Positions 24,153 to 34,184 of a DNA stretch of 55,477 nt are shown here, piece after piece (the first letter of the stretch is position 1; the number at the start of each line of letters is the position of its first letter). Both the position numbers and the translations under genes were made by a program. Origin of the DNA: an uncultured Bacteroidales bacterium (GTDB lineage: Bacteria; Bacteroidota; Bacteroidia; Bacteroidales; G3-4614); contig CASFRS010000002.1 of assembly GCA_949297125.1 (NCBI GenBank), positions 1 through 55,477 on the forward strand, read 5' to 3'. The notes beneath the pieces were generated by a model, which saw nothing but the letters and a program-made list of their open reading frames with translations, did no database searches and had not been told where the DNA came from.

Positions 24153-25994
24153 TCAGCCGGGGTACTCGTTCCTGTAATAGCGGATAAAGGCTCGGTTTAC
24201 GCATATCATGCCGCCGCGCGTAGGATAGTCGCCCGTAAAATACCAGTCGCCCGTATGGTTCGGGACGGAGTCGCGCAACGACCGGGCAGGGGGAAATACA
24301 ATATCCACCTCGGGTTCCGTACCGGGGGGCGTAAGCATCCGCACAATCTCTGCCGAAATATCTTCGGGCGTAAGGGCATCGTATAGCTCCGACACGTAAT
24401 TCACATACTGTACGGGCATCACGCGCTCCTGCTCTTCGCATTTGCGGCATATCTCTTCCAGACGGCTTCGGGGCGTAAGGGCAACCGCAGCGCGGAAAGC
24501 CGCCAGTTCTCCCATATCGGACATGTCTATGCCGTAAAAATCGGGATAGCGTATTTGCGGCGCAGACGAAACGATAACCAGTTTCGCCGGCTTCAGGCGC
24601 GCAAGGATGGAAATGATGCTCTCGCGCAGCGTAGTGCCGCGCACTATGCTGTCGTCTATCACCACGAGGTTGTCCACACCGGGGCGCACCACCCCGTAGG
24701 TAACGTCGTAAACGTGGTTGGCAAGGTTGTTCCTGCCGGAACTCTCGGCAATGAAGGTCCTCAGTTTTATATCCTTTATGGCTACTTTCTCGCTCCTTAC
24801 GCGCCGTCCCATTATCATCGACGCCTTTTCGGCATCGTACGGCACGGGCAGGGATTCAAGAGCGGCAAGTTTCTCTTTGTCCAGGCGGCGGTTCAGTTCT
24901 TCTACCATTCCTATGAATGCGACCTCGGCCGTATTGGGTATGAACGAAAATACGGTATTGTCCATATCGTGTCCTACCGATTCCAGCACCTGCGGCACAA
25001 CGGCCGCCCCGAGAGCCTTGCGCTCGCGGTATATGTCCTTGTCGCTGCCGCGCGAGAAATAGATTCGCTCGAACACACAGGCAGACCGCCTCTGCGGTTC
25101 CATTATGCGGGATATGCGCGGCTCGCCGTTACGTCCCACAAGCAACGCCTCGCCGGGCTGCAGCTCTTCCACCTGCAACGCATCCACATTCATTACCGTC
25201 TGGATTACGGGCCTCTCCGAGGCCAGCACAAAAATCTCGTCGTCTATAAAATAGTGCGCCCCCCTGATACCCCACGGATCGCGCACGGCAAACATCTCCC
25301 CGCTTCCGCTCATGCCGCAAATCACGAATCCTCCGTCCCACATGGGGGCGCACTTTCGCAGTATATTCTCAAAACGAATCTCTTCCTCAATCCTGTGCAC
25401 GGACTCCAGTTCCCCCGCCGCCTCGCCGTAACGGCTGCGCATGGCGGCCGTTTCGCAATCGAGGGCGTGCCCCAGCTGTTCGAGCAGCAGCGCCGTGTCG
25501 GCTTTCCTGCGGGGGTGCTGCCCTTCGTCGGCAAGCGTACAGAATATTTCATCTATATTGGTAAGGTTGAAGTTCCCGCACAACGACAACGTATTAGCCC
25601 TGTAATTACTCCTCCGCAAAAAAGGGTGCACGTTCGAAATTCCGCTCCGTCCCGTTGTGCTGTATCTCAAATGACCCATATAACACTCGCCCAGAAACGG
25701 ACTATAACCAATATCGGGATTATCACCTATCTGCCTGTAAACCGAAGCGAAAATCTCGGTTATGGCATTGCTCCCCTCGGCGCGTTCGCGAAACATGAAC
25801 TCTTCGCCGGCAGGCGCCGACAGTTTCACACACGCAAGACCTGCTCCCTCCTGCCCCCTGTTGTGCTGCTTCTCCATAAGCAGATAAAGTTTCGACAAGG
25901 AATAAAACGGCGAACCGTACTTTTCGATATAATATTGCAAAGGTTTGCGCAAACGAATCATCGCAACCCCGCATTCATGTTTGACAGGCTCCAT
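24153..25994 (-). CDS. Amidophosphoribosyltransferase-like protein (PurF paralogue)
   Basis: 613 aa, about 110-130 longer than standard PurF. An N-terminal nucleophile-type glutaminase domain begins after a short leader at C8 (HECGVAM), with R-G-Q-E-G-A-G (46-52) and GHLRYSTTG (107-115). The C-terminal phosphoribosyltransferase domain has the PRPP loop VVIDDSIVRGTT (444-455). A charged insertion of about 40 residues (180-215) and a C-terminal tail of about 60 residues are extra. Where PurF has NGNLTN at the oxyanion hole, this protein has GNFNLTN (140-146), placing Phe in the usual Gly position. Bacteroidetes often carry such a second PurF-like protein; whether it makes phosphoribosylamine is not clear. 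It starts 8 bases after an intrinsic terminator. Confidence 0.8.
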   Translation of the reverse strand: MEPVKHECGVAMIRLRKPLQYYIEKYGSPFYSLSKLYLLMEKQHNRGQEGAGLACVKLSAPAGEEFMFRERAEGSNAITEIFASVYRQIGDNPDIGYSPFLGECYMGHLRYSTTGRSGISNVHPFLRRSNYRANTLSLCGNFNLTNIDEIFCTLADEGQHPRRKADTALLLEQLGHALDCETAAMRSRYGEAAGELESVHRIEEEIRFENILRKCAPMWDGGFVICGMSGSGEMFAVRDPWGIRGAHYFIDDEIFVLASERPVIQTVMNVDALQVEELQPGEALLVGRNGEPRISRIMEPQRRSACVFERIYFSRGSDKDIYRERKALGAAVVPQVLESVGHDMDNTVFSFIPNTAEVAFIGMVEELNRRLDKEKLAALESLPVPYDAEKASMIMGRRVRSEKVAIKDIKLRTFIAESSGRNNLANHVYDVTYGVVRPGVDNLVVIDDSIVRGTTLRESIISILARLKPAKLVIVSSAPQIRYPDFYGIDMSDMGELAAFRAAVALTPRSRLEEICRKCEEQERVMPVQYVNYVSELYDALTPEDISAEIVRMLTPPGTEPEVDIVFPPARSLRDSVPNHTGDWYFTGDYPTRGGMICVNRAFIRYYRNEYPG

Positions 25995-26002
25995 ACCAGA
26001 AC

Positions 26003-26041
26003 AAAAAAAAGCCCTGTTCCGATATTATCAACAACAGGGCT
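26003..26041 (-). terminator. Intrinsic terminator after gltD, directly before the purF-paralogue start
   Basis: Read leftward: a 9-bp perfect stem (AGCCCTGTT at 26041-26033, AACAGGGCT at 26018-26010) with a 14-base loop, followed by eight T (26010-26003, first T shared with the stem). This is a textbook terminator, 12 bases past the gltD stop at 26054 and 8 bases before the ATG at 25994. Confidence 0.88.
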
Positions 26042-26053
26042 CGTATTAAAGTT

Positions 26054-27427
26054 TTACATCTTCAGAAATTTATCAATCGCGGCCGCAGCCTGCCGTCCCG
26101 AAGCAATCGCCCTTACCACGAGCGAAGCTCCGTTTGTGGCATCGCCGGCGACAAACACCTTACCGGCAGACGTCGCCATGTCCGAACCGGCAAGAATATT
26201 CTTGCGCTCGGTAAGCGAAAGTCCGAGTTTGCCTACTATACCTTCATGCTCCACGTGGACGAACCCCATGGCGAGCAGAGCCATTTCAGCCTTTATCACT
26301 TCCGTTTCGCCCGTAGCGGTATCCTTTACCTGAACGCCGACAAGACGGCCGTCCTCGCCCAAAAACCTGTCGGTGGCTATGCACCAGCGTCGGTTACATC
26401 CCTCCATGTGCGAGCTCGATGTTTTCAAAATCATCGGGTAATAAGGCCACGGAGTAGCCGGATTCTCATTCTCAGGCGGTTTAGGCATTATCTCTATCTG
26501 GGTAACAGAGAGCGCCCCCTGACGGATAGCCGTACCGACACAGTCGGAACCCGTATCGCCGCCACCTATCACAAGCACGTTCTTTCCTTTTGCCGACAGC
26601 GGGTCGTCGTCATCGACCAGATGACGTGCGGCAAAAGCCCTGTTCTGATGTTTAAGGAACTCGAGTGCAAAATAAACGCCCTGCAACTGACGCCCTTCCA
26701 CCGGCAGGTCGCGCGGTACGCCGCACCCTATTGCCAGACAAACGGCATCATATTCAGCCACAATCTCGTCGATACGGTCTGAAACATCGCACCCGCAACG
26801 GAACTCCACCCCTTGTTTAGCCATAACCTCCATACGACGGTCGATAACACTCTTGTTAAGTTTAAAATCAGGTATTCCGAAACGGAGCAGACCGCCAATC
26901 GACTCGTCGCGCTCGAAAAGCACCACCTTGTGCCCTTTCGCGCTGAGGCGGTTTGCACATGCCAGGCCTGCAGGCCCCGACCCTATAACGGCCACCTTCT
27001 TCCCCGTCGGCTCGTGCAACACGGGATGCACGTACCCTTCGGCAAAAGCCTTTTCTATAATAGAAGCCTCAGTTTCGCGGATAGTTGTGGCTTCGTGCGT
27101 AATATTCAATACGCACCCCTTTTCGCAGAGAGCAGGACAGACACGTCCGGTAAACTCCGGAAAATCATCCGTCTCCTGCAAGTTCTCGTATGCCTTGCGC
27201 CACTCCCCCTTAAATACAAAGTCCTGCCACTCGGGCTGACGGTTTCCGAGCGGACAACTCCAATGACAAAACGGAACGCCGCAATCCATGCAACGCGACG
27301 CCTGAAGCATGCGGTCCTCATCGTTGAGTCGCTGCTCCACTTCGCCGAAGTCGAGTATTCTCTCCTCAACAGGGCGATATCCGCCCTCCTTGCGTTTTAC
27401 AGTCAAAAATGCTTTAGGATTTCCCAT
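26054..27427 (-). CDS. gltD: Glutamate synthase small subunit (NADPH-binding, beta)
   Basis: 457 aa from the ATG at 27427, 20 bases after gltB. The N-terminal cysteine cluster C46-x2-C49-x4-C54-x3-C58 (RCMDCGVPFCHWSCPL), plus a second group in CPALCEKGCV, binds the 4Fe-4S clusters. An FAD site GSGPAGLACANRL and an NADPH site GGGDTGSDCVG follow, with a C-terminal VFVAGDATNGASLVVRAIASG. The subunit passes electrons from NADPH to GltB. It is the last gene of the nitrogen cluster and is followed by a strong terminator. Confidence 0.96.
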   Translation of the reverse strand: MGNPKAFLTVKRKEGGYRPVEERILDFGEVEQRLNDEDRMLQASRCMDCGVPFCHWSCPLGNRQPEWQDFVFKGEWRKAYENLQETDDFPEFTGRVCPALCEKGCVLNITHEATTIRETEASIIEKAFAEGYVHPVLHEPTGKKVAVIGSGPAGLACANRLSAKGHKVVLFERDESIGGLLRFGIPDFKLNKSVIDRRMEVMAKQGVEFRCGCDVSDRIDEIVAEYDAVCLAIGCGVPRDLPVEGRQLQGVYFALEFLKHQNRAFAARHLVDDDDPLSAKGKNVLVIGGGDTGSDCVGTAIRQGALSVTQIEIMPKPPENENPATPWPYYPMILKTSSSHMEGCNRRWCIATDRFLGEDGRLVGVQVKDTATGETEVIKAEMALLAMGFVHVEHEGIVGKLGLSLTERKNILAGSDMATSAGKVFVAGDATNGASLVVRAIASGRQAAAAIDKFLKM

Positions 27428-27447
27428 AACAAAAAACCTCCCATAAA

Positions 27448-30400
27448 TTAAAAGTCGCGTTGAACATTTGCTATCTTCTGTTGCAGTTCCTGCATCTCCC
27501 TGTCGTGCAGAACCTTCTTGTACTCTATCGGCATAACCTTTATAAAGAGGCGCATGCACGACGGGTCGTCGAGGATACGGCGGGCAGTTTCACTACCCGT
27601 ATGGCGGTAATGCCTCTCTATAAGGTCGCGCAACTCATCCACATCCACCCTGTTATCCACAAGCGAAAGTTCCACCATCTCCATATTGCAATGCGAATCA
27701 AAATCGCCCTTTTCATCATAAACGTAAGCGATACCGCCGCTCATACCTGCAGCGAAGTTACGCCCCGTCTTTCCGAGAACCACCACACGGCCGCCTGTCA
27801 TATACTCGCAGCAATGGTCGCCCACGCCCTCAACTACAGCCGTCGCACCGCTGTTCCTTACACAGAAACGCTCTCCAACCGTACCGCTTATATAGACCTC
27901 GCCCGAAGTTGCCCCGTACAACAGCGTGTTACCGGCTATCACGTTGGCTTTCGACCTGAAATAGCTCCCCTGCGGAGGGGTGATGATAATCTTTCCGCCA
28001 GAAAGCCCCTTACCCACATAGTCGTTTGCCTCGCCCGAGAGAGCGAAAGTCAAACCGGGTGTAAGGAACGCCCCGAAACTCTGACCTGCCGAACCTGAGA
28101 AGTTTGCCGTAAAAGTATCCTGCGGCATCCCTTCCGCCCCGTATTTCAACGTCATTATTCCGGCGAGGGCGGCACCCATCGAACGGACTGTATTGCTTAT
28201 ATTGAAATCGGCCGTAACCTTCTCGCCGCGTTCGAGCGACGGAGCGGCAGCCGCCATAACTTCGCCCGTCAGGGGCGATACGGCCAGCGGCTCCTGCGAA
28301 ATGGAGTGATGCAGTTCGGCCTCCTTTACATAATTTGCGCCATAAAGGATTTTCGAGAAATCGGCCTTGTCGATTTTCGCATCGCCCGTAGCAGGCTTTA
28401 CTTCGAGCAAGTCGGTACGGCCAATTATCTGTTCGAACCGGGTAAATCCCATCTCGGCAAGAATCTCCCTTACCTCTTCGGCAAGAAAGCGGAAGAAGTT
28501 TACAAGATATTCGGGTTTGCCCCTGAAACGCTCGCGCAGTTTTTCATCCTGCGTTGCGACACCCATGGGGCAAGTATTTACATGGCATTTACGCATCATC
28601 ACGCATCCGAGGACGATAAGCGCGGACGTGGCGAATCCGAACTCGTCGGCACCGAGAAGAGCTGCAATAACTATATCGCGTCCCGTCTTCAACTGCCCGT
28701 CGCTCTGCAACACAACGCGCGAACGGAGATTGTTCAAAACGAGCGTCTGTTGTACCTCCGACAACCCTATCTCCACCGATACTCCGGCATGACGTATAGA
28801 GCTCATCGGACTTGCACCCGTTCCTCCTTCGCAACCGCTTATTATTATCGAATCGGCCTTTGCCTTCGCCACACCGGCGGCGATAGTTCCGACACCCGAT
28901 TCGGAAACAAGTTTCACGCTGACCTTGGCGCGGCTGTTTATGCTCTTCAAGTCAAATATCAACTGCGCGAGGTCCTCGATAGAATAAATATCGTGATGAG
29001 GCGGCGGCGATATAAGCGATATGCCGGGAATCGAATGGCGGGTCTTGGCTATCACCTCGTCCACCTTGAACCCGGGAAGTTGTCCCCCTTCGCCGGGCTT
29101 TGCACCTTGCGCTATCTTAATCTGAATCTCGTCGGCATTGACAAGATATTCGGCTGTAACGCCGAAACGCCCCGATGCAACCTGTTTTATCGCGCTGCGT
29201 GCCGACGTTCCGTCCTCGCGGGGTTTGAAACGTTCGGGGTCTTCCCCCCCCTCGCCTGTATTGCTACGGCCGCCCAGCATGTTCATTGCCACCGCCATAG
29301 CCTCGTGCGCCTCCTTGCTTATCGCACCGAACGACATGGCTCCGGTAACGAAACGGGCGGTTATTGACTCTACCGGCTCCACCTGCGAAATATCCACGGG
29401 CGTACCGCAGACATACTGCAACCTGTCGCGCAGGAATATGGGATACGGCTTGTCGTTTACCAACGATGAATACTCCTTGAACTTCTTGTAACTGCCCAAA
29501 CGGGTGGCAATCTGCAAAGCCGCAATAGTTTCGGGCGACCACGCATGTTTCTCGCCCAGCTTGCGGTAACTGTACTGACCGAGGTCGCCGAGCGATTCCT
29601 CGCCGCGGAAAGCCTTGCAGTTGAAATATTCTATGTCGCGTACTATGTCGTCGAGCGTTATGCCCCCTATTGCCGAAGACGTACCGCTGAAATAAGCATC
29701 CACAAGTTCCTTCGACAACCCTTCGGCTTCGAACAGTTGCGCACCGCGATAACTGCCGAGCGTAGAGATACCCATTTTCGAGATTATCTTCAACAGACCT
29801 TTGTCGGCAGCCTTTATATAGTTCTTCTCGGCCGTTGCGTAATCCAACGAAAGCTCGCCTTTCTTAACCATATCGTCGAGAATGGCAAATGCCATATACG
29901 GATTCACGGCACTTGCTCCGTAACCCGACAACAGTGCGAAGTGCATTGTTTCCCTTACCTCGCCGCTCTCCACTATCAGAGCCGTCTGCACACGGAGACG
30001 CCGGCTGATAAGGTGATTGTGTACGGCAGCAACGGCAAGCAACGACGGCACGGGAGCCATATCGGCAGTTACCGCACGGTCGGACAATATCGTATAGTTG
30101 TATCCTGCCGCAACAGCAGCCTCGGCCTCGCGGCACAGGCGCGCGAGCGCATCTTTCAGGCCTTTGCTCCCTTCGCGGAGGTTAAAGGTCATATCGAGCG
30201 TTTTGGTACGGAACCCCTTGTAATCGATATGTCTCAATATGTCTATGTCGCGGTTTGTCAATATCGGCTGCTTGATGTTTACCATTTTGCAGAGTTCGGG
30301 CGACGGCGACAGCAGGTTGTGGTTAATCATGCCTATATACCCTTCGAGCGACATGACAAGTTCCTCGCGTATAGGGTCGATAGGCGGATTGGTTACCTGC

Positions 30401-31956
30401 GCGAACTGCTGGCGGAAATAGTTGAACAGCAGTTGCGGTTTATGCGAAAAGAGGGTAATCGGGGTATCGTTGCCCATCGAAGCCACCGGCTCGTTGGCAT
30501 TCTGCGCCATAGGTTTGAGGATACGCGCAATATCCTCGTCGAAGAATCCGAACAGTTTTTTCATGCTGTCGAAATTCTCCACTTCGGGTTTTACCTTGCG
30601 TCCCGAAACTATCTTGTCGAGGTGGATTCGGTTCTTCTCCAGCCACTCCCCGTAGGGGTGTTCCTCGGCAAGCATCGCTTTCAGTTCGTCGTTGCGGTAT
30701 ATCTTGCCGGTCTCGGTATCGACCATAAGTATCTTGCCCGGATGCAAACGTCCCTTTTCGGCCACATTCTCGGGGTCGAAAGGCAAGACACCGGCTTCGG
30801 AGGCTATCATCAGCACTCCGTCGCGCGTAATGGTATAGCGGGCGGGACGCAAGCCGTTGCGGTCGAGCATGCCTCCGGCATAGCGGCCGTCGGAGAAAAG
30901 CACCGTTGCAGGGCCGTCCCACGGCTCCATCAATATACTGTGGTATTCGTAAAAATCCTTCAGCGATTTGGGTATCGGGTTCTTGTCGTTGAAGCTCTCC
31001 GGTATCAACATGGCCAATGCGTGAGGCAGGCTCATGCCGGCCAGCATGAAAAATTCCAATACGTTATCGAGCGACGCGCTGTCGCTCATTCCCGGCTGTA
31101 TGACGGGGTTTATCGCCGACATGTCGCCCAATTCCGACGAGGATAGAACGCTCTCGCGAGCCTGTGTCCACAAGCGATTTCCGCGTATAGTGTTTATCTC
31201 GCCGTTGTGTCCGAGCAGACGGAACGGCTGCGCCAGCGGCCACGACGGGAACGTGTTGGTGCTGAATCGGGAATGGACAAGCGCAATACCCGAAGTAAAA
31301 GTCTTCTCCCTCAAATCGGGGAAATAGCTGCGCACCTGCGGCGACGACAGCATCCCTTTATAGACTATGTTCTTGGACGAGAGCGAAACGATATAAAAGT
31401 CGGGCATCGACGCAAGTTGTTTCTCGGCCTTGCGGCGCATCCTGTACAGACGTGCGTCGAGCGACAGAGGCGAACGCTCCTGTTCTACGACGAATATCTG
31501 CTTTATCGTCGGCTCGCAGCTTTTCGCCCCGTTGCCGAGCATCGAGTTGTCGGTGGGAACATCGCGTACCGCCATAATCTCCAGTCCTTCGGAGAATGCG
31601 GTTTCGCGTAAAATCTTCATGGCATGTTCCACACTCTCCGCATCGCGCGGCAGGAATACGAGTCCTGTTCCGTATGTTCCTTTTTCCGGAACGGCAATTC
31701 CCTGCAGCAGTATAAATTCATGCGGTATCTGCACCATTATCCCGGCACCGTCGCCGGTATGTGCATCGGCGCCTTCCGCGCCGCGGTGCATCATGTTTTC
31801 GAGTATCTTCAGAGCATCATCGACTATCTTGTGCGACTTTTTTCCGTGAATATCCAGAATCAGTCCCACGCCGCAGGCGTCGTGCTCATTGGCAGGGTCG
31901 TAAAGACCCGCCCCGTAATTTTTAATATATGCCGGGGTTTTCATTTCTTCTTCCAT
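27448..31956 (-). CDS. gltB: Glutamate synthase large subunit (alpha)
   Basis: 1502 aa. After a short propeptide, C28 (HDACGVGLI) becomes the N-terminal nucleophile of the class II amidotransferase domain. The central and FMN/3Fe-4S synthase domains show GEGGEDPERF, KIAQGAKPGEGGQLPG, PPPHHDIYSIEDLAQLI and CMMRKCHVNTCPMGVATQ with the cluster cysteines. The C-terminal beta-helix (GSGG-type repeats such as GGRVVVLGKTGRNFAAGMSG) is complete. With GltD it makes two glutamates from 2-oxoglutarate and glutamine. It starts 12 bases after glnN, so ammonia capture and glutamate synthesis are co-expressed. Confidence 0.98.
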   Translation of the reverse strand: MEEEMKTPAYIKNYGAGLYDPANEHDACGVGLILDIHGKKSHKIVDDALKILENMMHRGAEGADAHTGDGAGIMVQIPHEFILLQGIAVPEKGTYGTGLVFLPRDAESVEHAMKILRETAFSEGLEIMAVRDVPTDNSMLGNGAKSCEPTIKQIFVVEQERSPLSLDARLYRMRRKAEKQLASMPDFYIVSLSSKNIVYKGMLSSPQVRSYFPDLREKTFTSGIALVHSRFSTNTFPSWPLAQPFRLLGHNGEINTIRGNRLWTQARESVLSSSELGDMSAINPVIQPGMSDSASLDNVLEFFMLAGMSLPHALAMLIPESFNDKNPIPKSLKDFYEYHSILMEPWDGPATVLFSDGRYAGGMLDRNGLRPARYTITRDGVLMIASEAGVLPFDPENVAEKGRLHPGKILMVDTETGKIYRNDELKAMLAEEHPYGEWLEKNRIHLDKIVSGRKVKPEVENFDSMKKLFGFFDEDIARILKPMAQNANEPVASMGNDTPITLFSHKPQLLFNYFRQQFAQVTNPPIDPIREELVMSLEGYIGMINHNLLSPSPELCKMVNIKQPILTNRDIDILRHIDYKGFRTKTLDMTFNLREGSKGLKDALARLCREAEAAVAAGYNYTILSDRAVTADMAPVPSLLAVAAVHNHLISRRLRVQTALIVESGEVRETMHFALLSGYGASAVNPYMAFAILDDMVKKGELSLDYATAEKNYIKAADKGLLKIISKMGISTLGSYRGAQLFEAEGLSKELVDAYFSGTSSAIGGITLDDIVRDIEYFNCKAFRGEESLGDLGQYSYRKLGEKHAWSPETIAALQIATRLGSYKKFKEYSSLVNDKPYPIFLRDRLQYVCGTPVDISQVEPVESITARFVTGAMSFGAISKEAHEAMAVAMNMLGGRSNTGEGGEDPERFKPREDGTSARSAIKQVASGRFGVTAEYLVNADEIQIKIAQGAKPGEGGQLPGFKVDEVIAKTRHSIPGISLISPPPHHDIYSIEDLAQLIFDLKSINSRAKVSVKLVSESGVGTIAAGVAKAKADSIIISGCEGGTGASPMSSIRHAGVSVEIGLSEVQQTLVLNNLRSRVVLQSDGQLKTGRDIVIAALLGADEFGFATSALIVLGCVMMRKCHVNTCPMGVATQDEKLRERFRGKPEYLVNFFRFLAEEVREILAEMGFTRFEQIIGRTDLLEVKPATGDAKIDKADFSKILYGANYVKEAELHHSISQEPLAVSPLTGEVMAAAAPSLERGEKVTADFNISNTVRSMGAALAGIMTLKYGAEGMPQDTFTANFSGSAGQSFGAFLTPGLTFALSGEANDYVGKGLSGGKIIITPPQGSYFRSKANVIAGNTLLYGATSGEVYISGTVGERFCVRNSGATAVVEGVGDHCCEYMTGGRVVVLGKTGRNFAAGMSGGIAYVYDEKGDFDSHCNMEMVELSLVDNRVDVDELRDLIERHYRHTGSETARRILDDPSCMRLFIKVMPIEYKKVLHDREMQELQQKIANVQRDF

Positions 31957-31968
31957 TTTAGCTGGTAA

Positions 31969-34158
31969 CTACCTTATAAACAACAGTTCGCGATATTTGG
32001 GAAGAGTCCACATACGGTCATCCACTATCAATTCGAGCTTGTCGATATGATAACGAATCTCTTCCATAAGCGGAATAATGTTATCGTGGTATGCAATAGC
32101 CTTTTCGCGCTCCGAATCGATGCGGTTGGCTTTCTTGCGTGCCTCTATCATATCTTTGACGTCCTTGGTTATGACGCTTATATGCTCGCAGATGTCCTTG
32201 ATTATGGTTTTGTCCTGGGCAACCATATCGGCAGCCTCTTCGTCGGAGAAGATCTCTTTTATTTTCGTTACATTGTCGAGCAGTATCGACTGGTAGCGCG
32301 ATGCCACAGGCACGATATGGTTCATTGCCAAATCGCCCAATACGCGCGACTCGATTTGTATCTTCTTCGAATACATCTCCCACTTAACCTCGCAGCGCGA
32401 CTGCAGTTCGGTAAGCGACAACACATTGCACTCGCCGAAGATTTTTATCGATTCGGGCGATATGTATGAATCGAATATCACCGGAACGGATGTTTCGCAA
32501 TCCAGACCGCGACGGGCAGCCTCTTTCTTCCACTCTTCGCTGTAGCCGTTACCGTCGAAGCGGATAGGCTTGCACTCGCTGATATACCTTTTCACTACCG
32601 AAACTATAGCTTTTTCCTTAACCAGACCGTCAGCTATAAGCGCATCAACATCCTTTTTAAATTCTCGCAACTGGTATGCAACGGCAGTATCGAGCGTAAG
32701 CATGGCTTCTGCGCAGTTGTCGGACGAACCTACGGCACGGAACTCGAAACGGTTACCTGTAAATGCGAACGGCGATGTACGGTTACGGTCGGTATTGTCG
32801 AGCAGTATTTCGGGTATATGTGCAACGCCGAGTTTCAGACCGGCCTTTCCGTCAAACTTGATTACGTCGTCGGTGTCGGCCGATTCGAGATGGTCGAGCG
32901 CTTCGCTTACCTGTTTGCCGAGGAACGACGATATTATTGCAGGAGGAGCTTCGTTTGCACCGAGACGGTGGGCATTGGTTGCCGAACTTATCGAAGCCTT
33001 CAACAGCGAGTTGTGCTTGTAAACGGCCATCAGCACGTTTACGAGGAAGGTAACGAAACGGAGGTTTTCCATGGGGGTCTTACCCGGCGACAACAGGTTT
33101 ATGCCGGTATCTGTACCGATGCTCCAGTTGTTGTGCTTGCCCGAACCGTTTATACCCTTGAAGGGTTTCTCGTGCAGCAGCACTTTGAAGTCGTGGCGAC
33201 GGGCTACCTTTTTCATCAACGACATTATAAGCAGGTTATGGTCGTTGGCGAGGTTGGTCTCTTCGTATATCGGAGCCAGCTCGTACTGGTTGGGGGCAAC
33301 TTCGTTGTGGCGCGTCTTTACCGGTATGCCGAGCTTGAGAGCTTCGTTTTCGAGTTCGGTCATGAAAGCCAGCACACGCGACGGGATAGAACCGAAATAG
33401 TGGTCTTCGAGCTGCTGGTTCTTTGCGCTTTCGTGTCCCATAAGAGTACGCCCCGTCATAACGAGGTCGGGACGTGCAGCCCACAACGACTTGTCGGTAA
33501 GGAAGTATTCCTGTTCCCAGCCGAGATACGAAATAACCTTGTTTACATCATCGTAGAAGTATTTGCATACGTCCACTGCGGCCTTGTCGAGAGCAGATAT
33601 GGCTTTCAAAAGCGGAGTCTTGTAGTCGAGCGCCTCACCCGTATAAGAGATGAAGACGGTGGGGATACAGAGTGTGTCGCCCACAACGAATGCGGGAGAT
33701 GACGGATCCCATGCCGAGTAACCTCTCGCCTCGAACGTATTGCGTATTCCGCCGTTGGGGAAGCTCGATGCATCGGGTTCCTGCTGAATAAGCAGTTTCC
33801 CCGAGAACTCTTCTATCACACCGCCCATTCCGTCATACTCGATAAAGGCATCGTGTTTCTCTGCCGTACCTCCGGTAAGGGGCTGGAACCAGTGGGTGTA
33901 GTGGGTTGCGCCCATATCCATTGCCCACTGTTTCATTCCTGTTGCAACGCCGTCGGCAATATCGCGGTTCAGAGGGAGTCCCTTGTCGATAGAGTCGGTC
34001 AGCACCTTATATGTATAGCTCGAGAGATAGCGTTGCATTTTCTCCCTGTTGAAGACGTATTTGCCGAAATCTTCGGCAGGGCGTCCGTTGGTTATAACCG
34101 GAGAAGCCTTACGCATTATCGCTTCTTTAAGAAGGTCGAATCTTATAATGTTATCCAT
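31969..34158 (-). CDS. glnN: Glutamine synthetase type III (GlnN)
   Basis: 729 aa, the length of the GSIII family and far longer than GSI. GSIII blocks are clear: DMGATHYTHWFQPLTGGTAE, GGIRNTFEARGYSAWDPSSP, ATP/metal segments EQEYFL and RHNEVAPNQYELAP, and FKGINGSGKHNNWSIGTDTG. A long helical C-terminal part follows. The enzyme makes glutamine from glutamate, ammonia and ATP as a dodecamer. In Bacteroides, GlnN is a main nitrogen-responsive enzyme. It lies 26 bases after asnA and 12 before gltB. Confidence 0.97.
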   Translation of the reverse strand: MDNIIRFDLLKEAIMRKASPVITNGRPAEDFGKYVFNREKMQRYLSSYTYKVLTDSIDKGLPLNRDIADGVATGMKQWAMDMGATHYTHWFQPLTGGTAEKHDAFIEYDGMGGVIEEFSGKLLIQQEPDASSFPNGGIRNTFEARGYSAWDPSSPAFVVGDTLCIPTVFISYTGEALDYKTPLLKAISALDKAAVDVCKYFYDDVNKVISYLGWEQEYFLTDKSLWAARPDLVMTGRTLMGHESAKNQQLEDHYFGSIPSRVLAFMTELENEALKLGIPVKTRHNEVAPNQYELAPIYEETNLANDHNLLIMSLMKKVARRHDFKVLLHEKPFKGINGSGKHNNWSIGTDTGINLLSPGKTPMENLRFVTFLVNVLMAVYKHNSLLKASISSATNAHRLGANEAPPAIISSFLGKQVSEALDHLESADTDDVIKFDGKAGLKLGVAHIPEILLDNTDRNRTSPFAFTGNRFEFRAVGSSDNCAEAMLTLDTAVAYQLREFKKDVDALIADGLVKEKAIVSVVKRYISECKPIRFDGNGYSEEWKKEAARRGLDCETSVPVIFDSYISPESIKIFGECNVLSLTELQSRCEVKWEMYSKKIQIESRVLGDLAMNHIVPVASRYQSILLDNVTKIKEIFSDEEAADMVAQDKTIIKDICEHISVITKDVKDMIEARKKANRIDSEREKAIAYHDNIIPLMEEIRYHIDKLELIVDDRMWTLPKYRELLFIR

Positions 34159-34184
34159 GGCGTTGATATTTTACTGTTCTGTAT

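Noticed and set aside
29545..31146. A 533-codon plus-strand frame antisense to gltB
   Set aside because: gltB is intact with all cofactor motifs; the antisense frame has no recognisable domain. The same holds for the long antisense frames over the purF paralogue (24555-26333) and argC/argG (44346-46289).
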